From: an uncultured Tenacibaculum sp. | GTDB lineage: Bacteria; Bacteroidota; Bacteroidia; Flavobacteriales; Flavobacteriaceae | Assembly: GCA_947498055.1 (NCBI GenBank) | Contig: CANMJA010000017.1 | Location: forward strand, 28,526 to 92,525 | Length of the DNA: 64,000 nt | Direction: 5' to 3' | Part shown: positions 1-9,504 of the stretch, piece by piece | How positions within the stretch are numbered: position 1 is the first letter of the stretch | Layout of the letters: every line of letters begins with the position of its first letter | Notes under the pieces: generated by a model | The model's database searches: none | The model's input: only the letters and a program-made list of their open reading frames with translations | What the model was told of the DNA's origin: nothing | Program-made: the position numbers and the translations under genes

Positions 1-1026
1 GCAAAAATCTATAACTCTTCTTCGGCATCTACTGACTTGGGAGTGCCTATTGAATTAGAGTTTAGTGTAGATCAAATTTCTAAACCTTCTAGAGGAACTG
101 TAGAAATGGTATACGAACAAATTTTAGAAGATATTTCTAAAGCAAAATCATTATTGTCAGGTGTCGAAGGAAGTGCAGGAGCACTAAAATTTAACATTGA
201 TGCGGTAAAGGCATTAGAAGCTAGGGTTTTATTTTATAAGGGAGATTATGATAAAGCAAAAATAGTAGCAGAAGAATTAATTAATGGAAATAAATATCCA
301 TTAATTACTGATGCAACTCAATTAAGTAACATGTGGACGAATGATTTTCATCAAGAAGTTATATCGGCTTTATTTGTTGCGGCGCCTAATGAATTAGCAA
401 GTGCTAACAATATTTATTTAGGTTTTATAGGAGCAACAGGTAATTACCAACCAGATTTTATCCCTTCTCAATGGGTGATAGATAAATATGAAGATGCTGA
501 TTACAGAAAAAGCGTATACTTCTCACCTAAAAACGTTGAGCAAGAAGGAGTAGTATATCCAAATGTATGGTTAGTAAATAAGTATCCAGGAAATCCTAAC
601 CTATTTACTGGAGCGAATAGTAATTTTCAGCATGCTCCTATTTTATTTAGAATTGCTGAAATGTATTTAATATCGGCAGAGTCAGATTTAAATACTGGAG
701 GAGATCCTTTAGTAAGATTAAATCAGTTAAGACAAGCAAGAAACGCTTCAACATTAGCAGGTTTATCTGGTAATGCCTTAACTGAAGCAGTTAGAGATGA
801 GAGATCTAGAGAATTAGCTTTTGAAGGTTTCAGATTAGATGACTTAAGAAGATGGAATTTAGGCTTTAATCGTTCAAGCCCTCAGAATTTATCTTTAATT
901 AATGAAGGGCCTCAATTTGATAAATTGTCTCAACCAGCAGGAGCTGACAAATTTACATGGGGTATTCCTACACGTGATATTACTGTGAATCCAAATTTAA
1001 GAGATCAACAAAATCCAGGATGGTAA
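1..1026 (+). CDS. SusD/RagB-family outer-membrane lipoprotein, C-terminal part
   Basis: The reading frame is open from base 1, so the N-terminus and lipobox lie outside the window. SusD-family proteins are surface lipoproteins that cap a SusC TonB-dependent channel and bind the incoming glycan or peptide. The family signature is clear near the C-terminus: RSRELAFEGFRLDDLRRW, preceded by a TPR-like helix FRIAEMYLISAESDL, and the protein ends in the usual QQNPGW. Its SusC partner should lie upstream. The next SusC starts about 400 bp downstream, after two terminators, so this gene belongs to a separate transcription unit. No catabolic enzyme is nearby, so the substrate cannot be guessed. Confidence 0.93.
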   Translation, partial: AKIYNSSSASTDLGVPIELEFSVDQISKPSRGTVEMVYEQILEDISKAKSLLSGVEGSAGALKFNIDAVKALEARVLFYKGDYDKAKIVAEELINGNKYPLITDATQLSNMWTNDFHQEVISALFVAAPNELASANNIYLGFIGATGNYQPDFIPSQWVIDKYEDADYRKSVYFSPKNVEQEGVVYPNVWLVNKYPGNPNLFTGANSNFQHAPILFRIAEMYLISAESDLNTGGDPLVRLNQLRQARNASTLAGLSGNALTEAVRDERSRELAFEGFRLDDLRRWNLGFNRSSPQNLSLINEGPQFDKLSQPAGADKFTWGIPTRDITVNPNLRDQQNPGW

Positions 1027-1060
1027 TGAATAAGATCATCTTTTAAGGTTTTAAAAATAA

Positions 1061-1089
1061 GGCTGCCATTTTTTGGTAGTCTTTTTTTT
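1061..1089 (+). terminator. Rho-independent terminator after the first susD
   Basis: An eight-pair stem (GGCTGCCA with TGGTAGTC, two G-U pairs) is followed by a run of eight T. It begins 34 bases after the susD stop codon. Confidence 0.75.
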
Positions 1090-1151
1090 GCTTTTAATTC
1101 AAAAATAAGAGTGTTCGCATCAAATCACATTAGTCAAAAGGAAGTAATGCT

Positions 1152-1247
1152 TAAGTTTGTGAAGAACAACTTATCAAGTATTTAAAATTGTACAGTTGTT
1201 TGAATTAATCAGATAAGTCAAGGGAGTTGTTAACCTTGACTTTTTTT
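1152..1247 (+). ncRNA. Possible short transcript between the two Sus loci
   Basis: A Bacteroidota-type -7 box (TAAGTTTG, 1152-1159) lies between two terminators and is followed about 60 bp later by a perfect terminator hairpin (GTCAAGG / CCTTGAC, 1217-1240, then seven T). No open reading frame fills the interval. A transcript of about 80 nt would fit, but no clear -33 element is seen. The alternative is that the second hairpin is a back-up terminator for the upstream susD. The rest of 1090-1426 is AT-rich leader for the next susC. Confidence 0.25.
1217..1247 (+). terminator. Second terminator in front of susC
   Basis: A perfect 7-bp stem GTCAAGG/CCTTGAC with a 10-nt loop is followed by TTTTTTT. 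It stops any read-through before the SusC gene. Confidence 0.8.
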
Positions 1248-1426
1248 AGTTTTTAAAAAATACAATCAATTTAATTTGAGGTTGTTTACATTGTTTTTTT
1301 ATCAGTTTGTTAACTTAATTTTTTTACGTTTAATAATTTACATGTAAGAAACTGTATTTTATTGAAATTAAAAAGAATGTTAACTTTATATTAATTATAT
1401 TAGTGTAAATTTTAATCAAATAATTT

Positions 1427-4400
1427 ATGAATTTACATTTTAAAAATGCAATGTATTTGTTGTTTTTTTTAGGTATCATACTTAAAATTAATGCACAAGA
1501 AAAGGTAGTTAGGGGAACTATATCTGATACTTCAGGGCCTTTGCCTGGAGTTAATGTCATTGTTAAGGGGACAAACAAAGGGGTAGAAACAGATTTTAAT
1601 GGAAAGTATAGTATTAAAGCTGCTAAAGGAAAAACATTGATTTTTTCTTTTGTAGGAATGAAAACTATGGAGAAAATAATTGGAGACTCAAATACTATGA
1701 ATATAGTAATGGAAGAGGATTCTGATTTATTAGAAGAGGTAGTCGTTGTAGCTTATGGTACAACTACAAAAGAAGCTTTTACAGGAGCTGCTAATGTGGT
1801 TGGAGTAAAGGATTTAGCTACAAGAAATGTTACCTCTCCAATAGCTGCAATTGAAGGTAGAGCTACTGGGGTACAATTTACTTCTGCGGCAGGACCTGGA
1901 GGTTCACCAAATATTGTAATACGTGGTGTCGGAACTCTTAATGGAGATACGGATCCACTTTATATAGTAGATGGTGTTCAGTATGAAGGATCTTTGAATA
2001 CAATTAATCAAGAAGACATTCAGTCGTTTACAATTCTTAAAGACGCAGCTTCTACATCTTTATATGGTTCTAGAGCAGCTAATGGAGTTGTAATTATAAC
2101 TACCAAAAAGGGTTCTAAAGGAGGAGTAAAGTTAAATTTCTCAGTACAATCTGGTATTGTTACAAATGGAGTTCAAAGATATGATCAATTGTCTCCAGGT
2201 CAGTATTATGAAACTATGTGGGAAGCTCTAAAAAATTCTGCAGCGGGTAATGGAGACCCAGCATTTGCAAGTGCCAATATTTACAATCAATTAGGGTATA
2301 ATCCTTTTAATGTTCCTAACGATCAAATAGTGGGAATCGATGGTAAATTAAATCCAAATGCAAAAGTAATTTATCAAAGTTTGGATTGGTTTGATGAACT
2401 TCAACAACAAGGAATTAGAAATAATTATAATGTTAATGTTTCTGCTGGAGGAGAAGACCATAGAGTGTTTTTTTCCGCTTCTTATTTAGAGGAAGAAAGT
2501 TATGTAGTAACTTCTGGCTTTGATCGTTTAACAGCAAGGCTTAATGCTGATTTTGATGTTAATGAGAAATTAAAAATTGGAGGTAGTGCTAATATAGCTA
2601 TTACAGAAGCAAGAGGGCCAAGTTCTGCAGGTACAGGAAGTATTGTAAATCCTTTTGCTTTTGCTTTAGGTATAGGGTCTATTTACCCTGTATTTGTAAA
2701 TGATTTACAAGGTAATATAGTAAAAGATGCTTTTGGAGAGCCTGTATTCGATTCTGGAGAAGGGTTTTCTGAGTTTAATATTGGTTCTAGACCAACGAAT
2801 CAAGGTAGACATGCATTACAGGAACTTCTTTTAAATAATGAAAGTGATAGAGATAATACCTATGGATTTAGATTTTTTGCAGATTATAAAATTTTAGATG
2901 GTCTAACTTTAAAACTAAATTATGGTAGAGATATTAACGAATTGTTTGAAAGAGAATATGAAAACGCAATAATTGGTGATGCGAATCCAGACGGAAGATT
3001 AAGTGAAAGAAGAGCTAGAAGAGATGTTAAAAACTTTAATCAAGTTTTAACGTATGCTAAAAGTTTTGGAAAACATAATTTAGATTTTACTGCCGGTCAT
3101 GAAAGTTACGAGAGAGCTATTTCAAGAATAGATGGTCTCGCAACGGTTCAAGCTGCGAATGGTATTTTCGAATTTGCTAATTTTTCAAATGTGGTAGATT
3201 TAGATGGGTTTACTACCGATAAAGCGATAGAAAGTTACTTTTTTAGAGCTAATTACAATTTTGATAATAAATACTATTTAAGTGGGTCTGTAAGACGTGA
3301 TGGAACTTCAGTATTTGAAAGAGACAAGAGATGGGGTAATTTTTATTCTGTAGGAGGATCTTGGCGTATTGACCAAGAAGAGTTTATGGAAAATGTGTCT
3401 TTTATTAATAAATTGAAATTAAGAGCTTCGTATGGAGAAGTTGGGAATGATGATTTATTAGATGACTATTTATCGCAAGCAAGATTTTCAATTACATCAA
3501 ACGCAGCTAGACCAGGGGTTATTTTTACAGACATAGGAAATCCTAATCTAGTATGGGAGACTACCGAAAATTTTGATGTGGCTTTAGAATTCTCTTTATT
3601 TAATAATTTTTTAGATGGTTCTGTTGAATATTATAAAAAAAATGGAACAGAACTATTATACCTTTTACCTATTGCTCCTAGTAATGGATTAAACGAAGTT
3701 CCTGTTAATTCAGGAGACATGTTTAATTCAGGTTTAGAGTTAGGTTTAACAGCACACCTTGTTAATAAAGAAAATTTTAAATGGGATTTAACATTGCAGG
3801 CTTCTACATTTAAAAATGAAATCACAAACTTACCAGATCCATTTATTAATGGAACAAAACGTTGGGCAGAAGGAAGATCAAGATTCGATTTCTTTTTACG
3901 AAAAACAGCAGGTGTAGATCCAGCTAATGGTGATCAGTTGTTTTATTTGTATGAGCAAGATGCCAATGGAGAAAGTGTACCTGTTTTAGATGCAAATGGG
4001 AATCAAGAAACAACCAATGATTGGCAAGAAACGGAGAGAGCATATACAGGAGATTCTTCTATTCCAGATTTATTAGGTTCCGTTTCAAATAGTTTAAGTT
4101 ATAAAGGACTTTCATTAGATTTCTTAATCACTTATGGTATAGGAGGTAAAATATTAGACAATGCATATTCTTCTTTAATGCATAGTGGAACCTATGGTCG
4201 ATCTCTGCATCCAGATATTTTAAATGCATGGAGACAACCTGGAGATATAACAGATGTACCAAGATTAGAAAATGGAAATCCTGATTTAGTTAGAGGTTTG
4301 TCAGATAGATTTTTAACAGATGCTTCTTTCTGGGCTTTAAAAAATGTTAATATAGGATATACATTAAATGAGAAAGTTACAAAAGCGTTGAATGTGGATA

Positions 4401-4549
4401 ATTTAAGATTAAGCTTATCAGGTGAAAACCTATTTTTACAAAGTGAAAGGAAAGGGTTAGATCCTCAGTATAATTTAGGAGGAACTCCTCCTGGTGATGA
4501 TTTTTCTCCGCCAAGAATAGTTTCTCTAGGTTTAAATGTATCATTTTAA
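1427..4549 (+). CDS. SusC/RagA-family TonB-dependent outer-membrane receptor
   Basis: The 1040-residue protein is a 22-strand outer-membrane channel that imports a bound substrate using TonB energy. A signal peptide (residues 1-24, ending INAQ) leads into a carboxypeptidase-regulatory-like domain (about 25-105, GVNVIVKGTNKGVETDFNG). The plug domain contains the family hallmarks LYIVDGVQ and SLYGSRAANGVVIITTKKG (about 175-225). The barrel fills the rest and ends in the expected terminal aromatic residue (LGLNVSF). The length is normal for SusC. The cognate susD follows after 11 bp, so the pair is surely co-transcribed. The substrate is unknown because no glycosidase, peptidase or sigma/anti-sigma gene is attached. 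Confidence 0.96.
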   Translation: MNLHFKNAMYLLFFLGIILKINAQEKVVRGTISDTSGPLPGVNVIVKGTNKGVETDFNGKYSIKAAKGKTLIFSFVGMKTMEKIIGDSNTMNIVMEEDSDLLEEVVVVAYGTTTKEAFTGAANVVGVKDLATRNVTSPIAAIEGRATGVQFTSAAGPGGSPNIVIRGVGTLNGDTDPLYIVDGVQYEGSLNTINQEDIQSFTILKDAASTSLYGSRAANGVVIITTKKGSKGGVKLNFSVQSGIVTNGVQRYDQLSPGQYYETMWEALKNSAAGNGDPAFASANIYNQLGYNPFNVPNDQIVGIDGKLNPNAKVIYQSLDWFDELQQQGIRNNYNVNVSAGGEDHRVFFSASYLEEESYVVTSGFDRLTARLNADFDVNEKLKIGGSANIAITEARGPSSAGTGSIVNPFAFALGIGSIYPVFVNDLQGNIVKDAFGEPVFDSGEGFSEFNIGSRPTNQGRHALQELLLNNESDRDNTYGFRFFADYKILDGLTLKLNYGRDINELFEREYENAIIGDANPDGRLSERRARRDVKNFNQVLTYAKSFGKHNLDFTAGHESYERAISRIDGLATVQAANGIFEFANFSNVVDLDGFTTDKAIESYFFRANYNFDNKYYLSGSVRRDGTSVFERDKRWGNFYSVGGSWRIDQEEFMENVSFINKLKLRASYGEVGNDDLLDDYLSQARFSITSNAARPGVIFTDIGNPNLVWETTENFDVALEFSLFNNFLDGSVEYYKKNGTELLYLLPIAPSNGLNEVPVNSGDMFNSGLELGLTAHLVNKENFKWDLTLQASTFKNEITNLPDPFINGTKRWAEGRSRFDFFLRKTAGVDPANGDQLFYLYEQDANGESVPVLDANGNQETTNDWQETERAYTGDSSIPDLLGSVSNSLSYKGLSLDFLITYGIGGKILDNAYSSLMHSGTYGRSLHPDILNAWRQPGDITDVPRLENGNPDLVRGLSDRFLTDASFWALKNVNIGYTLNEKVTKALNVDNLRLSLSGENLFLQSERKGLDPQYNLGGTPPGDDFSPPRIVSLGLNVSF

Positions 4550-4560
4550 AAAGAATAATT

Positions 4561-6210
4561 ATGTTAAATAAATTAAAATATTTATTCACAGCACTTATTG
4601 TTGTTTCGATGGTGTCTTGTGAAGACGATTTTCTAGACAGAACTCCTACAGATGCTATTGCTGCTTCTGAAGCTTTAGCCAACGAAGATAATATGCAGCT
4701 AATACTTAATGGGGTGCATAGAGGTTTATTTTCGCAATCTCAGGATATATTCCCAGGAGGGAGTACTCAAAGAGCAAATAATCATTATTGGATACCACTT
4801 GGAGATAATTTATCGGGTGGTTTAATTCATAGTGCGAATGCGAATAATTTAGGATGGAGAACTGAGATGCAATGGAATTCTCATACCATAGCAACATCGC
4901 TTACATGTGAGTTATTGTGGTATCACCGATACAATATTATTCTACATGCGAATTTATTAATCAATGAAATTACAAATGGAAGTTTTGTAGATACACCTAA
5001 GTTAAATTTTATTTTAGGGCAAGCGTATACGTATAGAGCGTATGCTTATCTTTCTTTAATTCAACATTACGCGAAAGGATATTTAATAGGAAATCCAACA
5101 ACAGATCCTGGAGTGCCTTTACTTTTTTCTTCAGAGTTGCCATTTACAAGTGAACCTAGATCTTCTGTTCAGGTGATTTACGATCAAATAGGATTAGATT
5201 TAGAAGAGGCTATTAAAGCTTTTATAAATGCTGGAGGATCATCTTCTGCTGGAGGATCATCTTCCGATAAATCTCAATTAAATATAGATGTAGCAAATGG
5301 TCTTAAAGCTAGATGGGCACTTTCTAAAGGAGATTGGCAAACCGCAGCAGATGCAGCTGTCGCTGCACGTCAACGTTATCCTTTATTAAAAGAAGCTGAT
5401 TGGAAATCAGGTTTTAATACTACAGATCTTTCAGAAGTTATTTGGGGAAGTAAAGTCATTGAGACAGAGACAACATTTTTCCGTTCTTACTTTTATTTAG
5501 CGAGTAATACTTTTAATGGAAGTCAGATTAGAAATAATCCAAAAATAGCAGATAGAAGATTGGTAGATGCTATTCCAGATACAGATTACAGAAAAGATGT
5601 ATTTATTATTGATGCACCAAATACAAATAGTTCAGCAGCAAATGGACAGGGTGGTTTTGGTAACGATCCTAACTATACAGATGAAAAAGCTTTTGATGAA
5701 AGAAGAGCAGAAATAAATGCAAAGTATGGTATAACTAACAGGTTTAACCAGCATCCTTACATGCATTTTAAATTAAAGAATAAAAACCCTGGTTCTATCG
5801 ATCCAGATGATGTAATTTATATGCGTTCTTCTGAAATGTATTTAATTGAAGCGGAAGCAAAAGCAATGATGGGTGACATACCAGGTGCGCAGGCTGCTTT
5901 AAGAACTTTAGGAGAAGAAAGAGATAGTGCATACGATGTAACTGCCTTTAATACACAAACATCTTTAATGGATCAGATTAAGTTTCAGAGAAGATTAGAA
6001 TTGTGGGGAGAAGGATTTGGATATACAGATAAAATACGTTGGGATGAAGGAATTGACCATGGAGCTAATGGAGGTTCTGGGGCTTCTGTAGTACTTTATC
6101 AAGACGCTTTTGTTGTAGAGAAACCATCTCTTAATAACGATTGGATTTTTAAAATTCCGCAGGCAGAAATAAATGCGAATCCAAATATAACTCCTGCAGA
6201 TCAAAATTAA
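4561..6210 (+). CDS. SusD/RagB-family outer-membrane lipoprotein
   Basis: The 549-residue partner of the preceding SusC starts with a lipoprotein signal peptide whose lipobox is VSMVSC (modified Cys about residue 20), followed by the acidic EDDF export signal typical of surface lipoproteins in this phylum. It has TPR-like helices (LGQAYTYRAYAYLSLIQHYAKG, about 150-170) and the C-terminal family motif RRLELWGEGFGYTDKIRW (about 480-497). A short Gly/Ser-rich repeat (GGSSSAGGSSS, about 224-235) forms a flexible loop. It would close the SusC channel like a lid and contribute most of the substrate contacts. The gene ends just before a strong bidirectional terminator. Confidence 0.95.
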   Translation: MLNKLKYLFTALIVVSMVSCEDDFLDRTPTDAIAASEALANEDNMQLILNGVHRGLFSQSQDIFPGGSTQRANNHYWIPLGDNLSGGLIHSANANNLGWRTEMQWNSHTIATSLTCELLWYHRYNIILHANLLINEITNGSFVDTPKLNFILGQAYTYRAYAYLSLIQHYAKGYLIGNPTTDPGVPLLFSSELPFTSEPRSSVQVIYDQIGLDLEEAIKAFINAGGSSSAGGSSSDKSQLNIDVANGLKARWALSKGDWQTAADAAVAARQRYPLLKEADWKSGFNTTDLSEVIWGSKVIETETTFFRSYFYLASNTFNGSQIRNNPKIADRRLVDAIPDTDYRKDVFIIDAPNTNSSAANGQGGFGNDPNYTDEKAFDERRAEINAKYGITNRFNQHPYMHFKLKNKNPGSIDPDDVIYMRSSEMYLIEAEAKAMMGDIPGAQAALRTLGEERDSAYDVTAFNTQTSLMDQIKFQRRLELWGEGFGYTDKIRWDEGIDHGANGGSGASVVLYQDAFVVEKPSLNNDWIFKIPQAEINANPNITPADQN

Positions 6211-6256
6211 ATGATATAAGATATAATCAAATGATTTAATTATTTAAATTAATTAG

Positions 6257-6287
6257 AGCCAAGGTTTTTTAACCTTGGCTTTTTTTA
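6257..6287. terminator. Bidirectional terminator shared by susD and pyrF
   Basis: A perfect 10-bp stem (AGCCAAGGTT/AACCTTGGCT, 4-nt loop) carries T runs on the plus side and A runs on the other side, so it can work in both directions. The pyrF stop codon lies inside the hairpin. Confidence 0.85.
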
Positions 6288-7096
6288 TTCAAAATAAGTT
6301 CCATTTGTTGTTGTAATTCTTCCGCTTTTATAGCAGCATTATTAGCAAAGTTTTCGTCATTACCAGCATAAATAATGCCACGAGAAGAATTAATTAATAG
6401 ACCTATATTATTTGTCATTCCATACTTACAAACATCTTGTAGATTACCACCTTGTGCACCAACACCAGGAACTAGTAAAAAACTATCTGGAATGATTTTT
6501 CTAATCTCAGAAAAATATGCAGCTTTGGTAGCTCCTACCACATACATTAAGTTTTCTGAATTTTTCCAACCCTTAGAAGTTTCTAAAACTTTTTTATATA
6601 GCTCCTTGTTATTTATTTTTTGAGTTTGAAAATCAAAAGCACCTTGGTTAGAAGTTAAAGCCAATAAAATAGTATGTTTATTATTAAAAGCTAAAAAAGG
6701 CTCTACAGAATCTTTTCCCATATACGGAGCTACAGTTACAGAATCAAAAGCTAAATCTTCTAAAAAAGCTTTTGCATACATAGTAGACGTGTTTCCTATA
6801 TCGCCACGTTTAGCATCAGCAATAGTAAAAATTTCAGGATGCTTTTCATTAATATAATTAATAGTTTTTTCTAAAGCCTTCCATCCTTTAATTCCATATG
6901 CTTCATAAAAAGCAGTATTAGGCTTGTAAGCAACACATAAATGATGTGTAGCATCAATAATAGCTTTGTTAAAAGAAAAAATAGGATCTTCTTCTTTTAA
7001 TAAATGTTTTGGAATTTTTTGTAAATCTACATCTAAACCAATACATAAAAACGATTTCTTTCTCTTAATTTCAGTTACTAATTGTTGTGTTGTCAT
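6269..7096 (-). CDS. pyrF: Orotidine 5'-phosphate decarboxylase, type 2
   Basis: It catalyses the last step of de novo UMP synthesis, decarboxylating OMP to UMP in the cytosol. The catalytic motif is exact: [11 protein letters not shown], with the DxK(R)xxD set of the family, followed by the phosphate-binding [12 protein letters not shown] length of 275 residues fits the type 2 subfamily. I chose the ATG giving MTTQQLV, because the 19 residues upstream in the open frame overlap the promoter and are not family-like. The -7 box lies 20 bp upstream. The last codons and stop are inside the terminator stem shared with the Sus operon. Confidence 0.95.
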   Translation of the reverse strand: MTTQQLVTEIKRKKSFLCIGLDVDLQKIPKHLLKEEDPIFSFNKAIIDATHHLCVAYKPNTAFYEAYGIKGWKALEKTINYINEKHPEIFTIADAKRGDIGNTSTMYAKAFLEDLAFDSVTVAPYMGKDSVEPFLAFNNKHTILLALTSNQGAFDFQTQKINNKELYKKVLETSKGWKNSENLMYVVGATKAAYFSEIRKIIPDSFLLVPGVGAQGGNLQDVCKYGMTNNIGLLINSSRGIIYAGNDENFANNAAIKAEELQQQMELILNKKSQG

Positions 7097-7115
7097 TGTA
7101 AGTGTTATAGTTGTA

Positions 7116-7123
7116 CAAAAGTA
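7116..7123 (-). promoter_or_regulatory. -7 box of the pyrF promoter
   Basis: Read on the minus strand the sequence is TACTTTTG, an exact TAnnTTTG match, placing the start site about 15 nt before the pyrF ATG. No convincing -33 TTG is visible. Confidence 0.45.
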
Positions 7124-7128
7124 AATAT

Positions 7129-7136
7129 TATATTTG
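7129..7136 (+). promoter_or_regulatory. -7 box of the divergent membrane-protein gene
   Basis: TATATTTG matches TAnnTTTG and lies 20 bp before the ATG at 7156. It sits only 5 bp from the opposing pyrF box, so the two promoters face away from each other and probably compete. Confidence 0.45.
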
Positions 7137-7155
7137 CTTAATAAGAAGAACATTA

Positions 7156-7953
7156 ATGAAAAACTTCCATCAAAATTTATTATACAAAAAATGGTTTTTA
7201 ATAGCTGTTTTTTTATTAATAGTGAATGATTTTTTTCTAAAGCATCAATTTCATAATGTGTTAACAGGAAAACTCTCAGATTTTGTTGGGTTATTCGCTT
7301 TTCCTTATTTTATAAGTTTGTTTTCGAAAAGAATTAAGTTAATTTATTTTTTAACAGCACTATTTTTTATGTACTGGAAAATAGAAGCATCGCAACCATT
7401 AATTGATTATTTAAATAATGTAGGCTTTAATTTGTATAGAGTAGTAGACTATACAGATTTTATGGCGCTTTTAATACTACCTATATCTTATAAATACAGA
7501 CAAGAATTAATACTTTTAAAAACCAGTAGAGTTACTAATACTTTAATTATTTTAGTTTCGTGCTTTTCTTTTGTGGCAACAACACAGAGAAGAATTCATA
7601 GACCACCGCATGTAGAGAAACTAGGAATGAAGTCAGAAAAGAAAATAGAAGTTTCTTTGAGAAAAGAACATTTATGGGATGGATTAGGGTATGAACCACT
7701 ATATCTAAACAATGGCTATTATATTATTTTAGAAGATTCAATTGGAATGGAAACATATTATAAAACTACTATACATGAAAAAAATGATTCATTGATAACT
7801 ATACAAATAGATAGTATTTTAGAATATAGGTATTCTTATTTTTTATATAATATAGATTCTCTTACTAGAGCTAAAGCATTAGATAGATATAGAAGTATGA
7901 ATAGTAAAGACTTTGAAAAAATATTTGAAGAAAGAATAAAAGGTATAGAATAA
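7156..7953 (+). CDS. Uncharacterised multi-pass membrane protein
   Basis: I do not recognise a named function. The 265-residue product has about four hydrophobic segments in its first 150 residues, including one just after the start ([17 protein letters not shown]) followed by the motif [15 protein letters not shown], and then a hydrophilic C-terminal domain of about 110 residues, presumably on one face of the inner membrane. The start is the ATG at 7156; the open frame extends 45 bases further but overlaps the promoter. Its stop overlaps the start of the following permease gene by one base (TAATG), so the two are translationally coupled. Confidence 0.75.
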   Translation: MKNFHQNLLYKKWFLIAVFLLIVNDFFLKHQFHNVLTGKLSDFVGLFAFPYFISLFSKRIKLIYFLTALFFMYWKIEASQPLIDYLNNVGFNLYRVVDYTDFMALLILPISYKYRQELILLKTSRVTNTLIILVSCFSFVATTQRRIHRPPHVEKLGMKSEKKIEVSLRKEHLWDGLGYEPLYLNNGYYIILEDSIGMETYYKTTIHEKNDSLITIQIDSILEYRYSYFLYNIDSLTRAKALDRYRSMNSKDFEKIFEERIKGIE

Positions 7954-9029
7954 TGATCCGATTTTTTTTTAGTAAACTAGCTTATGGTGGTATAACTCTT
8001 TTTGGAGTGATAACAGTTATTTTCTTTTTATTTAATGTGTTGCCAGGAGATCCTGCTAGAATGTTAATGGGGCAAAGAGAAGATAGCGAGCAACTAAAAA
8101 ACATCAGAAAAAAATATGGTTTCGATCAGCCTTTAACTACACAATATTTGTACTATTTAAATGATTTATCTCCTGTGTCATTTCACAGTACCAATAAAGA
8201 AGATTATACATTCTTAACTTCAGAAAAATACATAGCTACCAAGATTTTAAGTGTGGGAGCTACAGAAGTGGTCGTAAAATATCCTTATTTAAGAGAATCT
8301 TTTCAGAAAAACGGAAAAAGTGTGTTAGAAGTAATCAAGGAAACATTACCGAATACAGCCGTTTTAGCAATAGTTTCCATTATAATTGCATTGGTTTTTG
8401 GAATTGTACTTGGAATATTTTCCGCATTATATAAAGATACTTTTTTTGATAGGATAATTGCAGTAATTAGTACTCTAGGAATGAGTATTCCTTCTTTTTT
8501 CTCTGCAATTTTAATGGCATGGGTATTTGGCTTTCTTTTACATGAGTATACTAATTTAGAAATGACAGGCAGTTTATATGAAATAGATGATTTTGGAGAA
8601 GAAATAAAGATACAATGGAAAAACCTCTTACTACCAGCAATAGTGTTAGGTATTCGTCCTTTAGCTGTTGTCGTGCAATTAATGCGTAATTCATTATTAG
8701 AAACATTAAATCAAGACTATATTAGAACGGCTAAATCAAAAGGATTAAATAAATACCAAATAATAAAAAATCATGCGCTTAAAAATTCTTTAAATCCAGT
8801 AATAACTGCTATTTCTGGGTGGTTTGCATCTATGTTAGCAGGAGCAGTTTTTGTGGAATATATTTTTAATTGGAATGGTTTAGGAAAAGAAATTGTAAGT
8901 GCTTTAAATACACTCGATTTGCCAGTAATTATGGGAAGTGTTTTAGTAGTTGCTACGTTATTTATAATTATTAATATATTAGTAGATGTAATGTATAGTT
9001 GGTTAGATCCTCGAGTAAAATTAAATTAA
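7953..9029 (+). CDS. OppB/DppB-type ABC transporter permease
   Basis: An inner-membrane permease of a peptide/nickel-type ABC importer. The N-terminus (GVITVIFFLFNVLPGDPARMLMG) is the standard OppB start, and the cytoplasmic EAA loop that contacts the ATPase is visible as YIRTAKSKGLNKYQIIKNHA (about residues 258-277). At 358 residues it is slightly long because of an extra-cytoplasmic insertion (about 70-125). No OppC, ATPase or binding-protein gene accompanies it here, so its partners must be encoded elsewhere. Confidence 0.9.
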   Translation: MIRFFFSKLAYGGITLFGVITVIFFLFNVLPGDPARMLMGQREDSEQLKNIRKKYGFDQPLTTQYLYYLNDLSPVSFHSTNKEDYTFLTSEKYIATKILSVGATEVVVKYPYLRESFQKNGKSVLEVIKETLPNTAVLAIVSIIIALVFGIVLGIFSALYKDTFFDRIIAVISTLGMSIPSFFSAILMAWVFGFLLHEYTNLEMTGSLYEIDDFGEEIKIQWKNLLLPAIVLGIRPLAVVVQLMRNSLLETLNQDYIRTAKSKGLNKYQIIKNHALKNSLNPVITAISGWFASMLAGAVFVEYIFNWNGLGKEIVSALNTLDLPVIMGSVLVVATLFIIINILVDVMYSWLDPRVKLN

Positions 9030-9030
9030 G

Positions 9031-9504
9031 ATGAAACAGTTTGTTTTTTATATATTAAGTAGCTTTTTTTTGATAAGTTGTGGTGTCTTTCAGCCAAAAG
9101 TATTTACAGAAAAAGCATTAGAAGAAAAACTCGTAACTATAGAAAGAGATTCTATTACGTTTAAAGAAATCTTGAATAAGAATAAAGATAAAGAAATTTT
9201 TGCTCAAATTTTTGCAACATATTGTCCTGTTAGCCAAGATAGTTTCGAAGATGTAATAGCTTTTCAAAAAGAAAATAATAATAAAGAGTATGTTTTTTTA
9301 TCTGTAGACCATAGTTATCATGATTGGAAAAACGGATTAAAAAGAATGAAGGTAAAAGGACAATTTTATTACATTCCTAAAAAAGGAAAAGGAGCCTTAG
9401 GAAAGTTTTTAAAATTGAAGAGTATTCCTAGGTTTTTAAAAATAGATAAAAATGGGGTTATTTCTGTGTTCAAAACTTCTAAAGTTACCGATAAATTAAA
9501 ATAA
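9031..9504 (+). CDS. Thioredoxin-fold lipoprotein without a CxxC motif
   Basis: A 157-residue lipoprotein (lipobox FLISC, Cys about 17) with the same layout as the next gene: a shared FTEKALEEKLV stretch, then a thioredoxin-like domain ending in the cis-Pro element SIPRFLKIDKNG. Where TlpA-like proteins have WCxxC, this one has YCPVSQ, so only one cysteine remains and it cannot act as a normal dithiol reductase. It is probably a diverged paralogue, perhaps binding or peroxidase-like. It starts 1 bp after the permease gene and ends exactly where the paralogue begins. Confidence 0.75.
   Translation: MKQFVFYILSSFFLISCGVFQPKVFTEKALEEKLVTIERDSITFKEILNKNKDKEIFAQIFATYCPVSQDSFEDVIAFQKENNNKEYVFLSVDHSYHDWKNGLKRMKVKGQFYYIPKKGKGALGKFLKLKSIPRFLKIDKNGVISVFKTSKVTDKLK

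Noticed and set aside
1330..1578. Minus-strand 82-residue frame over the start of susC
   Set aside because: It lies antisense to a well-supported gene and its product has no coherent features.
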